Shown here one piece after another: positions 30,289-37,719 of a DNA stretch of 40,155 nucleotides. The notes beneath the pieces are model-generated. The model made no database searches, was not told the origin of the DNA, and worked only from the letters and a program-made list of their open reading frames with translations. Numbering within the stretch: position 1 is the stretch's first letter; each line of letters opens with the position of its first letter. Made by a program: the position numbers and the translations under genes. This DNA is from Alteromonadaceae bacterium (lineage in GTDB: Bacteria; Pseudomonadota; Gammaproteobacteria; Enterobacterales; Alteromonadaceae): the NCBI GenBank assembly GCA_002691625.1, contig NZIK01000099.1, positions 77,012 to 117,166 of the forward strand, given 5' to 3'.

Positions 30289-31596
30289 TCAACGCGCTTC
30301 GCTGTCAAGCGGCTCGGGGGCAGCGCCGGTATTTTTGCTCACAAACACAATGGATTTTGGTAAGGCTAAGGAGATTAGGGCACATGAACTGTGGACTATC
30401 GCCATTACCCGAAAAGGGGCAATAAGCGGGTCGATTACAACAAACAATACTAACACCGCGTCAAGCGGCACACCCAGCGGGCCACTGACAATGCCAAGCA
30501 TAGTCAGTAATGATACACCAGAGGAGCCTGCCGTGGCTGTACCCGCCAGTACTGAACCAAATATCACCAGCAGATAGCGATAAAAGCTCATATCGACATC
30601 GTACAACTGGATGACAAACATTGTTGCCATAGAAAAATAGAGTGTCGGGCCAATACGACATAGCGTAAAGGTTAGTGGAATCAGCAAATCAATTTTAGCT
30701 TTATCATAGCCCAGATTTTTGTGCATGGCTTCTAACGCACTGGGCAGACTGGCCATTGCATTTGAAGTGGTCAGGGAAATAATCACCGGCTCTTTGAGCG
30801 CATTCAATGGCCCAAGAAAGTCTCCAGTCGTCTTTTTCATCACCAAGCACATCAACCCGAACCAAACGATAAAAGTAACAATCACCATCGGAACAAACAG
30901 TGCCATGGCACTGACAGCCTGAGTACCAATTTGCGATAGATTTGTGGCCAGCAGACCACAAATCCCGAGTGGAAAAACATACATAAGCCACTGGACTAAT
31001 CTCGAAAAGGCTTGGTAAATAGCATCAAAGGTTAAAAAGATATGATCAGCAGCCTGCTTTTGTAATGCCCCCAACGCACAGCCAAATAAGATGGCAAAAA
31101 ACAAGATTTTGATCGTGTAACCGTTGCTTAGCGCATTAAAGATATTCGGTGGCACCAGAGTAAAGAAGAGATTTTTTAACACTGATTCATCGTTAAGCGG
31201 CACGTATTTGGCAAACAGGTCTACCTGTAAATCTGGTTCAGATAAATCGTAAATCACCTGCCCTATGATCTCTGCGTCTTCTCCAAGGTACCCCGGCTCA
31301 AATAAAAACCCGATCGTAAACCCGACCACACTGGCGCTTAATAAACTGCAAATAAAAATCACCACCAGCTTGATAATAAAGGAATTATCTTCCGAATGTT
31401 TTATCAGCCGACCAATGCCCAACGAAATAGCAGTGAGTAAAATAGGGAGAATACACATCTGCAGTACATCCAAATAAAACGTACCAAATGGCGCTATATC
31501 AGCAACATATTCAGGCTTTTTAATCCCAATATAGACACCAATCGCCGCCCCAAAGACTACCGCATAGCCACTTTTCATCCATCTCAGTAAATTCAT
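30289..31596 (-). CDS. SDF-family (dicarboxylate/amino acid:cation symporter fold) transporter, atypical binding site
   Basis: 435 residues with about eight membrane helices and two re-entrant hairpins. HP1 is recognisable as TTSNAMASLPSALEAM and HP2 as AGTATAGSSGVSLLTMLG, the elevator-type DAACS fold. By-eye alignment shows that the TM7 NMDGT motif is replaced by CRIGP before TLY. In TM8 (DPLIAPFRVMAIVHSSC) the arginine remains, but the aspartate and asparagine that bind substrate and sodium in GltPh are missing. Substrate and coupling ion are therefore open. The start ATG overlaps the stop of the binding-protein gene by 4 bases, so the two are translationally coupled. Last gene of a porin/binding-protein/symporter operon. 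Confidence 0.9.
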   Translation of the reverse strand: MNLLRWMKSGYAVVFGAAIGVYIGIKKPEYVADIAPFGTFYLDVLQMCILPILLTAISLGIGRLIKHSEDNSFIIKLVVIFICSLLSASVVGFTIGFLFEPGYLGEDAEIIGQVIYDLSEPDLQVDLFAKYVPLNDESVLKNLFFTLVPPNIFNALSNGYTIKILFFAILFGCALGALQKQAADHIFLTFDAIYQAFSRLVQWLMYVFPLGICGLLATNLSQIGTQAVSAMALFVPMVIVTFIVWFGLMCLVMKKTTGDFLGPLNALKEPVIISLTTSNAMASLPSALEAMHKNLGYDKAKIDLLIPLTFTLCRIGPTLYFSMATMFVIQLYDVDMSFYRYLLVIFGSVLAGTATAGSSGVSLLTMLGIVSGPLGVPLDAVLVLFVVIDPLIAPFRVMAIVHSSCALISLALPKSIVFVSKNTGAAPEPLDSEAR

Positions 31597-32837
31597 TGCC
31601 TTTCTCCTGAAGTGGAGTGAGTATTAACCGAGGAGCCTGAACGGCGAAAACGGGTAATATTTTGGATAACATCGGCGTAGTTTAAAATAACGTTATTGGC
31701 GGTTAATTTAACCCCCAGTGAGTCAAAATAGACTTCCAGCATAAACTTCAAAAAGTAGGCATCCGCTGGTAGCGCTATTCCTTTTGCATCAAAGTCATTT
31801 TCGAGCACCACGGTCAGGAAATCCTGAGTTAGCTTTTTGTCATTTTTAATAAGGTATTTAATTTCAGCCTCATCGCGAAAACCAGCAATGAGGGCGAGTC
31901 GTTCAGACGGGTTACAACGCTCTTCTGGTTTCAATCCTGTACAACTCGCCGGGCTCTCAGTATTGTGCTTCTTGTTTGTGATCGGTGCAGAGGCACCTGG
32001 GAACAATTTGTGAGTCCATTGCCAGATCGACTGCGGCTGATTGTTATAGGTTTTAGTCCCCGCTTTTAAGCGCTTTATCACCTCTTCCCAGCTGTCAAAC
32101 TCCACCACTGTTACCGCTTTGGTGTTACACCAAGATTTTGCAGTCGCGGTGGGATTATCTTGGATGAAACGCTGCCTCGCATAGGTAACATAGGAGGAAT
32201 CCCTAATCACCCCGACATTGCCTTTAAGGTGCTGAATAGCCTGCTCTTTCGTTCTATCGCAGCGAATTTGCTCTAATAGAGTTCGATTTACGATAAGTGC
32301 CTTTCTGAGTTTAATGTAGGGTTTAGTAAAAAGAACTTTAGTCGTGCGGTTAAAAGTGATGCTCAATTTACTTATGCCCAAATCTGCCTCACCTTTGGCC
32401 ACCATACTTACTACATCGTCTAAGGAGTCGGCAGTACGCAGAAAACTCACTTTTACACCTAGCTTTTGTGCAAATCCTTTAATTAGCTCTACATCAAGAC
32501 CGCCAACTTGAGCGCTTTCAGTATGTAGAATTGAATTATCGATTGAGTAATATAATTCGCAGTCAAATGGCGTACCATCATTGAGGGATTTTACTGGCAC
32601 CGCCTTGCCTTCCGGGTTGCAAGCCTCGCGGCGAAATTCAGCAACAGTATCAGGATAAGCATAATAGAAAGGCGGACTGTCCTGTTCGTACATAGCTACG
32701 CGCAATATCCCTCGCTCGACGATGGGAGCCAGTGGCTTGGCATGGGTAAACTTAGTCAGCTCATCGGCAGTTGTAACACTAGATGCTAAATATCCACAGA
32801 GTAAAGCAGCAATATAAACAAGGTTAAACGGGTACAT
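31593..32837 (-). CDS. Periplasmic family-3 substrate-binding protein associated with the symporter
   Basis: 414 residues. An N-terminal signal peptide ends near residue 24 (VTTADE); the cysteine inside it is not a good lipobox. The binding fold is seen in ILRVAMYEQDSPPFYY, GGLDVELIKGFAQKLGVKVSF, ADLGISKLSITFNRTTKVLFTKPYI-type sequence and the hinge region after GNVGVIRDSSYVTYARQ. It is far longer than the usual 230-280 residue core. Six further cysteines, spaced through inserted loops, could form disulfides. No ABC permease or ATPase is adjacent; the partner appears to be the SDF symporter whose start overlaps its stop. Amino acid or dicarboxylate binding is likely but not shown. Confidence 0.85.
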   Translation of the reverse strand: MYPFNLVYIAALLCGYLASSVTTADELTKFTHAKPLAPIVERGILRVAMYEQDSPPFYYAYPDTVAEFRREACNPEGKAVPVKSLNDGTPFDCELYYSIDNSILHTESAQVGGLDVELIKGFAQKLGVKVSFLRTADSLDDVVSMVAKGEADLGISKLSITFNRTTKVLFTKPYIKLRKALIVNRTLLEQIRCDRTKEQAIQHLKGNVGVIRDSSYVTYARQRFIQDNPTATAKSWCNTKAVTVVEFDSWEEVIKRLKAGTKTYNNQPQSIWQWTHKLFPGASAPITNKKHNTESPASCTGLKPEERCNPSERLALIAGFRDEAEIKYLIKNDKKLTQDFLTVVLENDFDAKGIALPADAYFLKFMLEVYFDSLGVKLTANNVILNYADVIQNITRFRRSGSSVNTHSTSGERQ

Positions 32838-32854
32838 AATGTGTCTCCATTAAG

Positions 32855-34054
32855 TTAAAAACGGTACAGGGCTGAAAACTGCCAACGCCTTACCTGGCCG
32901 GTTCCTCCCGATAAACTGCGTTTATTAACCAACGCATACTCAATCCCGATTTCAAAGCGCGGAAACACTTCATAAATCACATTACTATGTAGTGAAAGCA
33001 GCCTGCGCAAATAACCATCGGTGGAAGGTAACGAGCGGAATTCAGTCAGGCCAATATTAAGTAGTCCGGCACTAAGATTGGCCCGTATGGCTGGGGTAAG
33101 CTGCCGCTGATAACTAATATAACCGCCATAAGTATTGAGTAGTTTCAGATGACCATAGCGAGGCTCTGCAAGCGATAGGAACACGATGCCAGTGGCGCCA
33201 GAGGCTTCCTGCAGATAACGGCCAATCCCCTCGCCCTGACTAACATGAAAGCGCAGGATATCTGAGGAAGTAAGCTTGAGCTTGCCGGAAATACCGAGTC
33301 CATAGGCGAGTTGCTGATGGGAAACTTCCCCCATCGAGACGTCGATAGTTCGCAAGACTGTTTGTCCAGAAACGTGTCCCCAAGGTCCCCGATATGAGGC
33401 TCTGGCGGTTATATCGAAAAAAGGCTCACTGGTTTCTACACTATGCTGTGATTCATTGACCGGCTCAGTAATTAATAAGTCTGTATCGGGGTTTTCAACG
33501 GCAACGCTCAACATCCACGAGTCACTGAGATACTGATACCTGACAATCCCCTGGCGAATAAATGCTTGCCCGGTGGCGTTGGATAAATCCAGCGTTTCCG
33601 GGAACGACTTCACATCGACAAAGTTTGACCAGGTCTGACCAAACAACCACCCCTGGTAAACAATATAAGCATGCCGCAAGGCAAACCCTGTGGCATTGGC
33701 GATCCTTTCACTGCCTGACGGGCTGTTAGAGCCCCCACCAAAGAAATCACCTTCGGCATAGGCTTTCAGTTCATGACCATTAAAGTGATCTTGAAAACTT
33801 ATACCAAGTCGAGTTTCCCGGGCATGAAGTCGAACCTCATTCTTTGCCTGATCATGAGTTATCGGGATCGCCGTATAGTTAATACGGTCGCCTGCTGACG
33901 CGGCCGTATCATAAATCACATCTAACTTTACCAAGCCAGTAAAACGCAATTTACTTTTTAGATCATCAAAATCAGCAGCTTTGGTTGAAGCCCCAGCAGC
34001 CGAGAATAATAGTGTTATTACCAAGTAAAGTAATCCGGAATTAAACTTAAGCAT
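32855..34054 (-). CDS. DcaP-like outer membrane porin
   Basis: 399 residues. A signal peptide (cleavage after ASTKAA near 27) is followed by LKSKLRFTGLVKLDVIYD, RLHARETRLGISFQD and LKAYAEGDFFGGG, the pattern of DcaP-type trimeric porins. Alternating beta-strands run to the end, which closes with aromatic FSALYRF suitable for Bam recognition. DcaP channels admit small anionic compounds such as dicarboxylates. It is the first gene of a three-gene operon, 17 bases before the binding protein, implying a shared substrate. I chose ATG at 34054 because AGGAGG lies 6 bases upstream; a GTG at 34069 would place that site inside the gene. Confidence 0.85.
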   Translation of the reverse strand: MLKFNSGLLYLVITLLFSAAGASTKAADFDDLKSKLRFTGLVKLDVIYDTAASAGDRINYTAIPITHDQAKNEVRLHARETRLGISFQDHFNGHELKAYAEGDFFGGGSNSPSGSERIANATGFALRHAYIVYQGWLFGQTWSNFVDVKSFPETLDLSNATGQAFIRQGIVRYQYLSDSWMLSVAVENPDTDLLITEPVNESQHSVETSEPFFDITARASYRGPWGHVSGQTVLRTIDVSMGEVSHQQLAYGLGISGKLKLTSSDILRFHVSQGEGIGRYLQEASGATGIVFLSLAEPRYGHLKLLNTYGGYISYQRQLTPAIRANLSAGLLNIGLTEFRSLPSTDGYLRRLLSLHSNVIYEVFPRFEIGIEYALVNKRSLSGGTGQVRRWQFSALYRF

Positions 34055-34155
34055 AGTTGTCCTCCTCACATCATCGCGAGGTTGAGTTCTTCGTGAATAG
34101 CAGGGAAATTCAGGAATATGGCACAGGTGAAACCTGCGAACAAACGGTTGGGAGA

Positions 34156-34176
34156 AAGGTAACGGAACGTTACCTT
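34156..34176 (-). terminator. Hairpin after the His-rich small gene
   Basis: AAGGTAAC and GTTACCTT around five bases. On the minus strand it is followed by a short pyrimidine run (TTTCTCCC), 24 bases after the stop of the gene ending at 34201. A likely weak terminator separating this locus from the porin operon. Confidence 0.45.
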
Positions 34177-34200
34177 CACAAAGACATTAAGCGCTTGATG

Positions 34201-34464
34201 TTAAGATGGTCCACCGTAAAAAATGTGACCATTATAGACATGATTTTCGTCGTGATAATGATGATATCCCCCCAACACATGCGGAGCGTGACGCATGGAC
34301 CCCTGCCCATCACACAATGATTCCGCAAGGGAGTGAGCATTAGATTTTGTCCCCCATACATCTTTACCGTCTTTAATACGTCGCGCCGCATCGGCTTTTT
34401 CGATATTTCGGTCGCCAATTTTTACCCCTCTCGAGGTGATTTGGGCAGTTTTAAATAGTGCCAT
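34201..34464 (-). CDS. Small His-rich protein resembling the C-terminal domain of polymorphic toxins
   Basis: 87 residues with no signal peptide or membrane segment. The first half contains ADAARRIKDGKDVWGTKSN, the second half is dense in histidine (H59, H62, H68, H69, H71, H75, H80) and ends in NGHIFYGGPS. From memory, the combination of an R-x-G-x-D-V segment, a following A.SLA helix, then H.PH..G..HYH and GHIFYG, recalls the terminal modules of some RHS/polymorphic toxins. Here it stands alone. ATG start with AAGGAA upstream. No obvious immunity gene is adjacent. It could instead be a metal-binding protein. Family and function are not established. Confidence 0.6.
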   Translation of the reverse strand: MALFKTAQITSRGVKIGDRNIEKADAARRIKDGKDVWGTKSNAHSLAESLCDGQGSMRHAPHVLGGYHHYHDENHVYNGHIFYGGPS

Positions 34465-34553
34465 AATAAATTCCTTAGATTGGTTGATGTGATACCCGCT
34501 TCGGGTCGTAAGACCTGCATGTCTGCCGCTTTGGCAGGTATATTACTGGCTAG

Positions 34554-34751
34554 TTAAAGCTGACTTTGACGCATTTTTTCCAGCTTATTAAGCGCTTTAT
34601 TAGTTACCGAATAACTGGAATGGCTCAGTGCAACCGAAGCATCACATCGCGGGTTAGAACAACTAAAGCTGCTGCCTCGCACCAATAACTGAGGTTGAAT
34701 ATAGATTTTTTGACCACAGCAAGGACAATCAATTTGTTGTTGGTCTTTCAT
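34554..34751 (-). CDS. Small zinc-ribbon protein
   Basis: 65 residues. Four cysteines in the arrangement C9-x2-C12 and C31-x4-C36 (CPCCG and CSNPRC) predict a zinc ribbon. The rest is a short helix-forming tail (KALNKLEKMRQSQL). Start ATG with AAGGAG at good spacing. It lies between the last DUF2589-type gene and the His-rich gene on the same strand, so it probably belongs to the same locus. Role unknown; DNA, RNA or protein binding are all possible. Confidence 0.75.
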   Translation of the reverse strand: MKDQQQIDCPCCGQKIYIQPQLLVRGSSFSCSNPRCDASVALSHSSYSVTNKALNKLEKMRQSQL

Positions 34752-34768
34752 TTAAACACTCCTTAACA

Positions 34769-34790
34769 GCCCGGCCTCAATGAGCCGGGC
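34769..34790 (-). other. GC-rich hairpin between the zinc-ribbon and DUF2589 genes
   Basis: GCCCGGC and GCCGGGC with an 8-base loop, 17 bases after the DUF2589 stop. There is only a weak T-rich stretch after it on the minus strand. It could be an attenuator or a stabilising stem inside the operon. Confidence 0.45.
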
Positions 34791-34807
34791 CTGCAAATAA
34801 ACCAAAA

Positions 34808-35461
34808 CTAAGCGGCAGCCGCCGCGCCGGGTTCTTTAAGCTGAATAGGCGCAATACATTGCGAAAACGCCTGAATGATTGTGGTAACCCCTTCCGGCAG
34901 AGGTAACTGTCCGGCATGAGCATTGATGGTGTATTTTGCGGAGTTAGACTTCTCGTAATGAGACTTCTCAGACGAAGAGTTTTTGCTTGAGGCCGATACT
35001 GAACCGCTGACTTCTGCAGAAAAACAGCCCCACCCCACTTTGGCGCTAAAGCTACCTTCCGCCGCTTTTTCTGATTCTGAAGACGTTTCTTTGTCATTGG
35101 AAAATGAGCTTTTCACTTCCATTTCAAAGTTCACGTCAACATTATCTACGGCTAAAGAATTGAGCGGCATGATGGTTAATAGTGGCAAATCAAACCGTGT
35201 CTGCACTGGATCTCCAGCAGAACCATCATGTTTCACCACTGAACGGGTCAATGTCATATTGATCATAATGGGTTTATAGTTGACGCTATCCCCATCACCA
35301 TCAGTATTAAAACAAGTACTGAGCAAGAACTGGGTTTGCATAATGGCCATTTTACCGTTAGCTTCAGCACCGGCGAGTAACGGGGCACTAATTAGCGATT
35401 TAACGGGTAATCCACTAAACTGCTGCGCCATGGATACGAGCGCGCGATCTTGATCTGGCAT
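34808..35461 (-). CDS. DUF2589 family protein, copy 1
   Basis: 217 residues, cytoplasmic by appearance (no signal, no clear membrane helix). The N-terminal helical part reads ALVSMAQQFSGLPVKSLI then APLLAGAEAN and QTQFLLSTCF. The central strand-rich core has KPIMINMTLTR and FDLPLLTIMPLNSLAVDNV. A low-complexity Ser/Lys/Glu linker (about 115-170) leads to KYTINAHAGQLPLPEGVTTII. It is a clear paralogue of the next gene upstream. DUF2589 has no established function. ATG start with AAGGAA 7 bases upstream. Confidence 0.85.
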   Translation of the reverse strand: MPDQDRALVSMAQQFSGLPVKSLISAPLLAGAEANGKMAIMQTQFLLSTCFNTDGDGDSVNYKPIMINMTLTRSVVKHDGSAGDPVQTRFDLPLLTIMPLNSLAVDNVDVNFEMEVKSSFSNDKETSSESEKAAEGSFSAKVGWGCFSAEVSGSVSASSKNSSSEKSHYEKSNSAKYTINAHAGQLPLPEGVTTIIQAFSQCIAPIQLKEPGAAAAA

Positions 35462-35578
35462 AAGTATTTCCTTAATAGAAGTTAGGTGTTAATAGTCAGA
35501 AAGTACGGCCTAATCTTCCATCGTATTAGATAAGCAGCAGGGACGTTCATCCTCGAACAACTGCTGCATGCTGGCATG

Positions 35579-35604
35579 CAAACAGCTCACCGGTGAGTTG
35601 TTTG
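35579..35604. repeat. 26-base palindrome between the two DUF2589 genes
   Basis: Two 13-base arms (CAAACAGCTCACC and GGTGAGTTGTTTG) abut directly, pairing fully with one G-T wobble. It lies in the 224-base gap. A second small palindrome (TGCATGC TG GCATGCA) adjoins it, ending at 35580. It could be an operator or an RNA stem. Confidence 0.55.
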
Positions 35605-35605
35605 G

Positions 35606-35629
35606 CCTTTTTAAAATCCTTTTTAAAAT
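35606..35629. repeat. Tandem 12-base repeat (two copies)
   Basis: CCTTTTTAAAAT occurs twice in a row directly after the palindrome. The AT-rich duplication may mark replication slippage or a regulatory element. Confidence 0.6.
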
Positions 35630-35685
35630 TCGGTAAGTTAGTCACACAATTAACTGTGTAACTAGCGAAAACGAGGGGCCGTTAA

Positions 35686-36360
35686 TTAGCCCTGGGAAGG
35701 TTGCTTCTCTATTGCCTGATTTGCTGGAGGTGTATCTCTTAGCTGAAGAGGCGCCATAGCCGTTGAGAAAGTGTCGATAATTGTCGTAATCCCTACAGGT
35801 AACTGCAGTTGACCGGCATGGGCGGTAATTTCATATTTTGCCCCATTAGATTTTCGATAATTGGCAGACTCACTAGTTTTGGACTGATCGGTCGCTGCAA
35901 CCGCGCCGGTCAGTTCCGCAGAAGCCGTCCCTTTATTCAGCGTATGGCCGATGCCTTTCTCATCTTTTTTTTCACTCGAGTTAGCGCTACTACTATCTGC
36001 CGTAAATGAACTTTTCACTTCCATTTCAAAGGCAAAGTTAAGCTCATCAACCGCCAGCGAATTGATAGGGACTATGGTTAACAGCGGAATGCTGACGTTT
36101 CGCTCAACAGGCGCGGCTTCACTACCATCGGCATTGATGACCTGGCGGGTAACGGTCATGGTGATCATAATTGGCCGGTGCACTTCTTTCTCACCTTCAG
36201 TGGTAAGTTCAAAACAGGTTTCAAGTAAGAATTTCGTTTGCGACAATGCCATCATGTTATTCGCTTCAGAGGCTGCAACTAAGGGTGCGCCTATGAGCTC
36301 TTTCATCGGTAAGCCACTAAACTGCCTTGCCATTGATACAAGTTTATCTTGTGTAGCCAT
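35686..36360 (-). CDS. DUF2589 family protein, copy 2
   Basis: 224 residues with the same plan as copy 1: KLVSMARQFSGLPMKELI, APLVAASEAN, QTKFLLETCFE, RPIMITMTVTRQV, VSIPLLTIVPINSLAVDEL, a Ser/Lys/Glu-rich linker, and KYEITAHAGQLQLPVGITTII. Roughly half the residues match copy 1 by eye, so this is an ancient or diverged duplication rather than a recent one. ATG start with AGGAGA upstream. It lies 39 bases after the next gene of the group and is probably in the same operon. Function unknown. Confidence 0.85.
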   Translation of the reverse strand: MATQDKLVSMARQFSGLPMKELIGAPLVAASEANNMMALSQTKFLLETCFELTTEGEKEVHRPIMITMTVTRQVINADGSEAAPVERNVSIPLLTIVPINSLAVDELNFAFEMEVKSSFTADSSSANSSEKKDEKGIGHTLNKGTASAELTGAVAATDQSKTSESANYRKSNGAKYEITAHAGQLQLPVGITTIIDTFSTAMAPLQLRDTPPANQAIEKQPSQG

Positions 36361-36399
36361 TACTTTTCTCCTAGTGCGTTAAACGCATATCAATTAGGC

Positions 36400-36999
36400 T
36401 TAACCCGGAATTTGAGCCCGCAGCGCTTTTTCGTAACCTTCAATGACTTTTTGCAAGCCCTCTGGTGGTTCATGGCCAACGAGGCAAATTTCTATGTGGG
36501 TATTAGTGGTATCTTTGGTGACCGTGTTATCGCCCCCAGACACCTGCGGCGCACGAAATGCCACAAACAGCTCTTCCGTGTTGTCGGCGGTTACTTCCAG
36601 GTCGGCGCTAAATTTGACATCCTTAATGCGCGGACTGCTGATAGGGCACAGCGTAATCAGAGGCACATTCACAATCGTCGAATCAACGCCGTCAGGCCCC
36701 TGACTCGGAAACGCCATCGCAACCATCTTTGGACGGTAGGTAGCCTCTCCTTCTGCTAACAGATCATCATCGTCCTCAAAATTGTCTAATTGAGCGACCA
36801 GTTCATTTGCAAGTGCTCGATCGCCATTATTGATAGCTTCACTCAATTGCTCCTTGAGCTTTTCTTTCTCTGTATTACCCTCTTTTTCGATACGGTCGAA
36901 AAATTTATTGATATGTTTAGTGCCCGACTGTTCTACGGCTTGCGCGGCACCATGAATACTTTGATGTACTGCTTGCATCAGCGCTTGAAACTTGATCAT
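36400..36999 (-). CDS. Divergent DUF2589-like protein with N-terminal helical region
   Basis: 199 residues. About 1-85 is helical and charged (FFDRIEKEGNTEKEKLKEQL then an acidic patch NFEDDDDLL). The second half has the core pattern of the DUF2589 copies: YRPKMVAMAF, IVNVPLITLCPISSPRIKDV, a beta-rich middle, and a tail HEPPEGLQKVIEGYEKAL that matches the LPxG(I/V)TTII segment in position. I infer membership from this shared order; the match is weak. Start ATG with AAGGAAAA upstream. Role unknown. Confidence 0.65.
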   Translation of the reverse strand: MIKFQALMQAVHQSIHGAAQAVEQSGTKHINKFFDRIEKEGNTEKEKLKEQLSEAINNGDRALANELVAQLDNFEDDDDLLAEGEATYRPKMVAMAFPSQGPDGVDSTIVNVPLITLCPISSPRIKDVKFSADLEVTADNTEELFVAFRAPQVSGGDNTVTKDTTNTHIEICLVGHEPPEGLQKVIEGYEKALRAQIPG

Positions 37000-37029
37000 T
37001 GTTTTTCCTTAATCCGAAAGGATGGATAG

Positions 37030-37719
37030 TCAGGATTTAGTGTTGCGAAACTGCTCCTGGTAGTGGGAAATAATTGCCTCAATATCTCTTGGAGTGTCTT
37101 CAGTACTTATTGAGAAACTGACCTTGGGACCTTCCGCAATTGCCTTGTCTTGCCTGCGCCACTTCGATTTAGACTGTTTGGCCGTGGTGAATTTAACGTA
37201 GAGCTCATCGCCAATGTGTTTAATGCTGTGCAGTTTTGACGTAACGTTTACTGCCGTTAGCCTGGGCAATGGAAAATGCGCGAGCGCCAATAACGGAATT
37301 TTGAGTTTGCCAGCCTCCTTGCTGTCTGTTGCGCTAGTCGGCAGTTCAAACTCAGTCATCACTGGTGAATATTTTTTCGCAGAGGGATCGTCTTTAAAGC
37401 TTTCAAACTCTTGCTTTAGTCCTTGTAAAAGCTGTTGAGATTTAGCGTGTTTGCCTTCACCCAACACAACTTCTAACTCGTGTATTTTTTGCCGAATGGT
37501 TGACTCGGTTTGGGGTGCCATTTCACAGTTAAAAAAAGCTTCAACGTACTTCAAACCAACGCCTTGTAGCGACTGATTTGCTGCCTGTAAATCCTCATGA
37601 ATTGACTTTATCAATGTCGAAAACTTGATGTCTGACGGCTCAACCTGTAGGTTTGCTGAGGTTTTTTCCGCGACAGTAGCCATGCCAAAGAAGCGTTTAA
37701 TTACATTAATCAGGTGCAT
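37030..37719 (-). CDS. Second divergent DUF2589-like protein with N-terminal helical region
   Basis: 229 residues. Like its downstream neighbour it starts with a helical region (FSTLIKSIHEDLQAANQSLQ, about 33-110). It then shows KYSPVMTEFELP, LKIPLLALAHFPLPRLTAV and a strand-rich part, ending in TPRDIEAIISHYQEQF. The order parallels the other three DUF2589-type proteins. The gene begins inside the end of the NusG-like gene (10-base overlap), with AAGGAGGGAG upstream, indicating tight coupling to it. Function unknown. Confidence 0.6.
   Translation of the reverse strand: MHLINVIKRFFGMATVAEKTSANLQVEPSDIKFSTLIKSIHEDLQAANQSLQGVGLKYVEAFFNCEMAPQTESTIRQKIHELEVVLGEGKHAKSQQLLQGLKQEFESFKDDPSAKKYSPVMTEFELPTSATDSKEAGKLKIPLLALAHFPLPRLTAVNVTSKLHSIKHIGDELYVKFTTAKQSKSKWRRQDKAIAEGPKVSFSISTEDTPRDIEAIISHYQEQFRNTKS

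Noticed and set aside
34176..34418. An 80-codon minus-strand frame overlapping the His-rich gene
   Set aside because: The other frame has the ribosome-binding site and toxin-like motifs; this one shows only hydrophobic shadow sequence.
34808..37719. R-body (Reb) locus
   Set aside because: The tandem small paralogues near a regulator recalled R-body loci, but these proteins are about 200-230 residues with a strand-rich DUF2589 core, not the about 100-residue RebB type.
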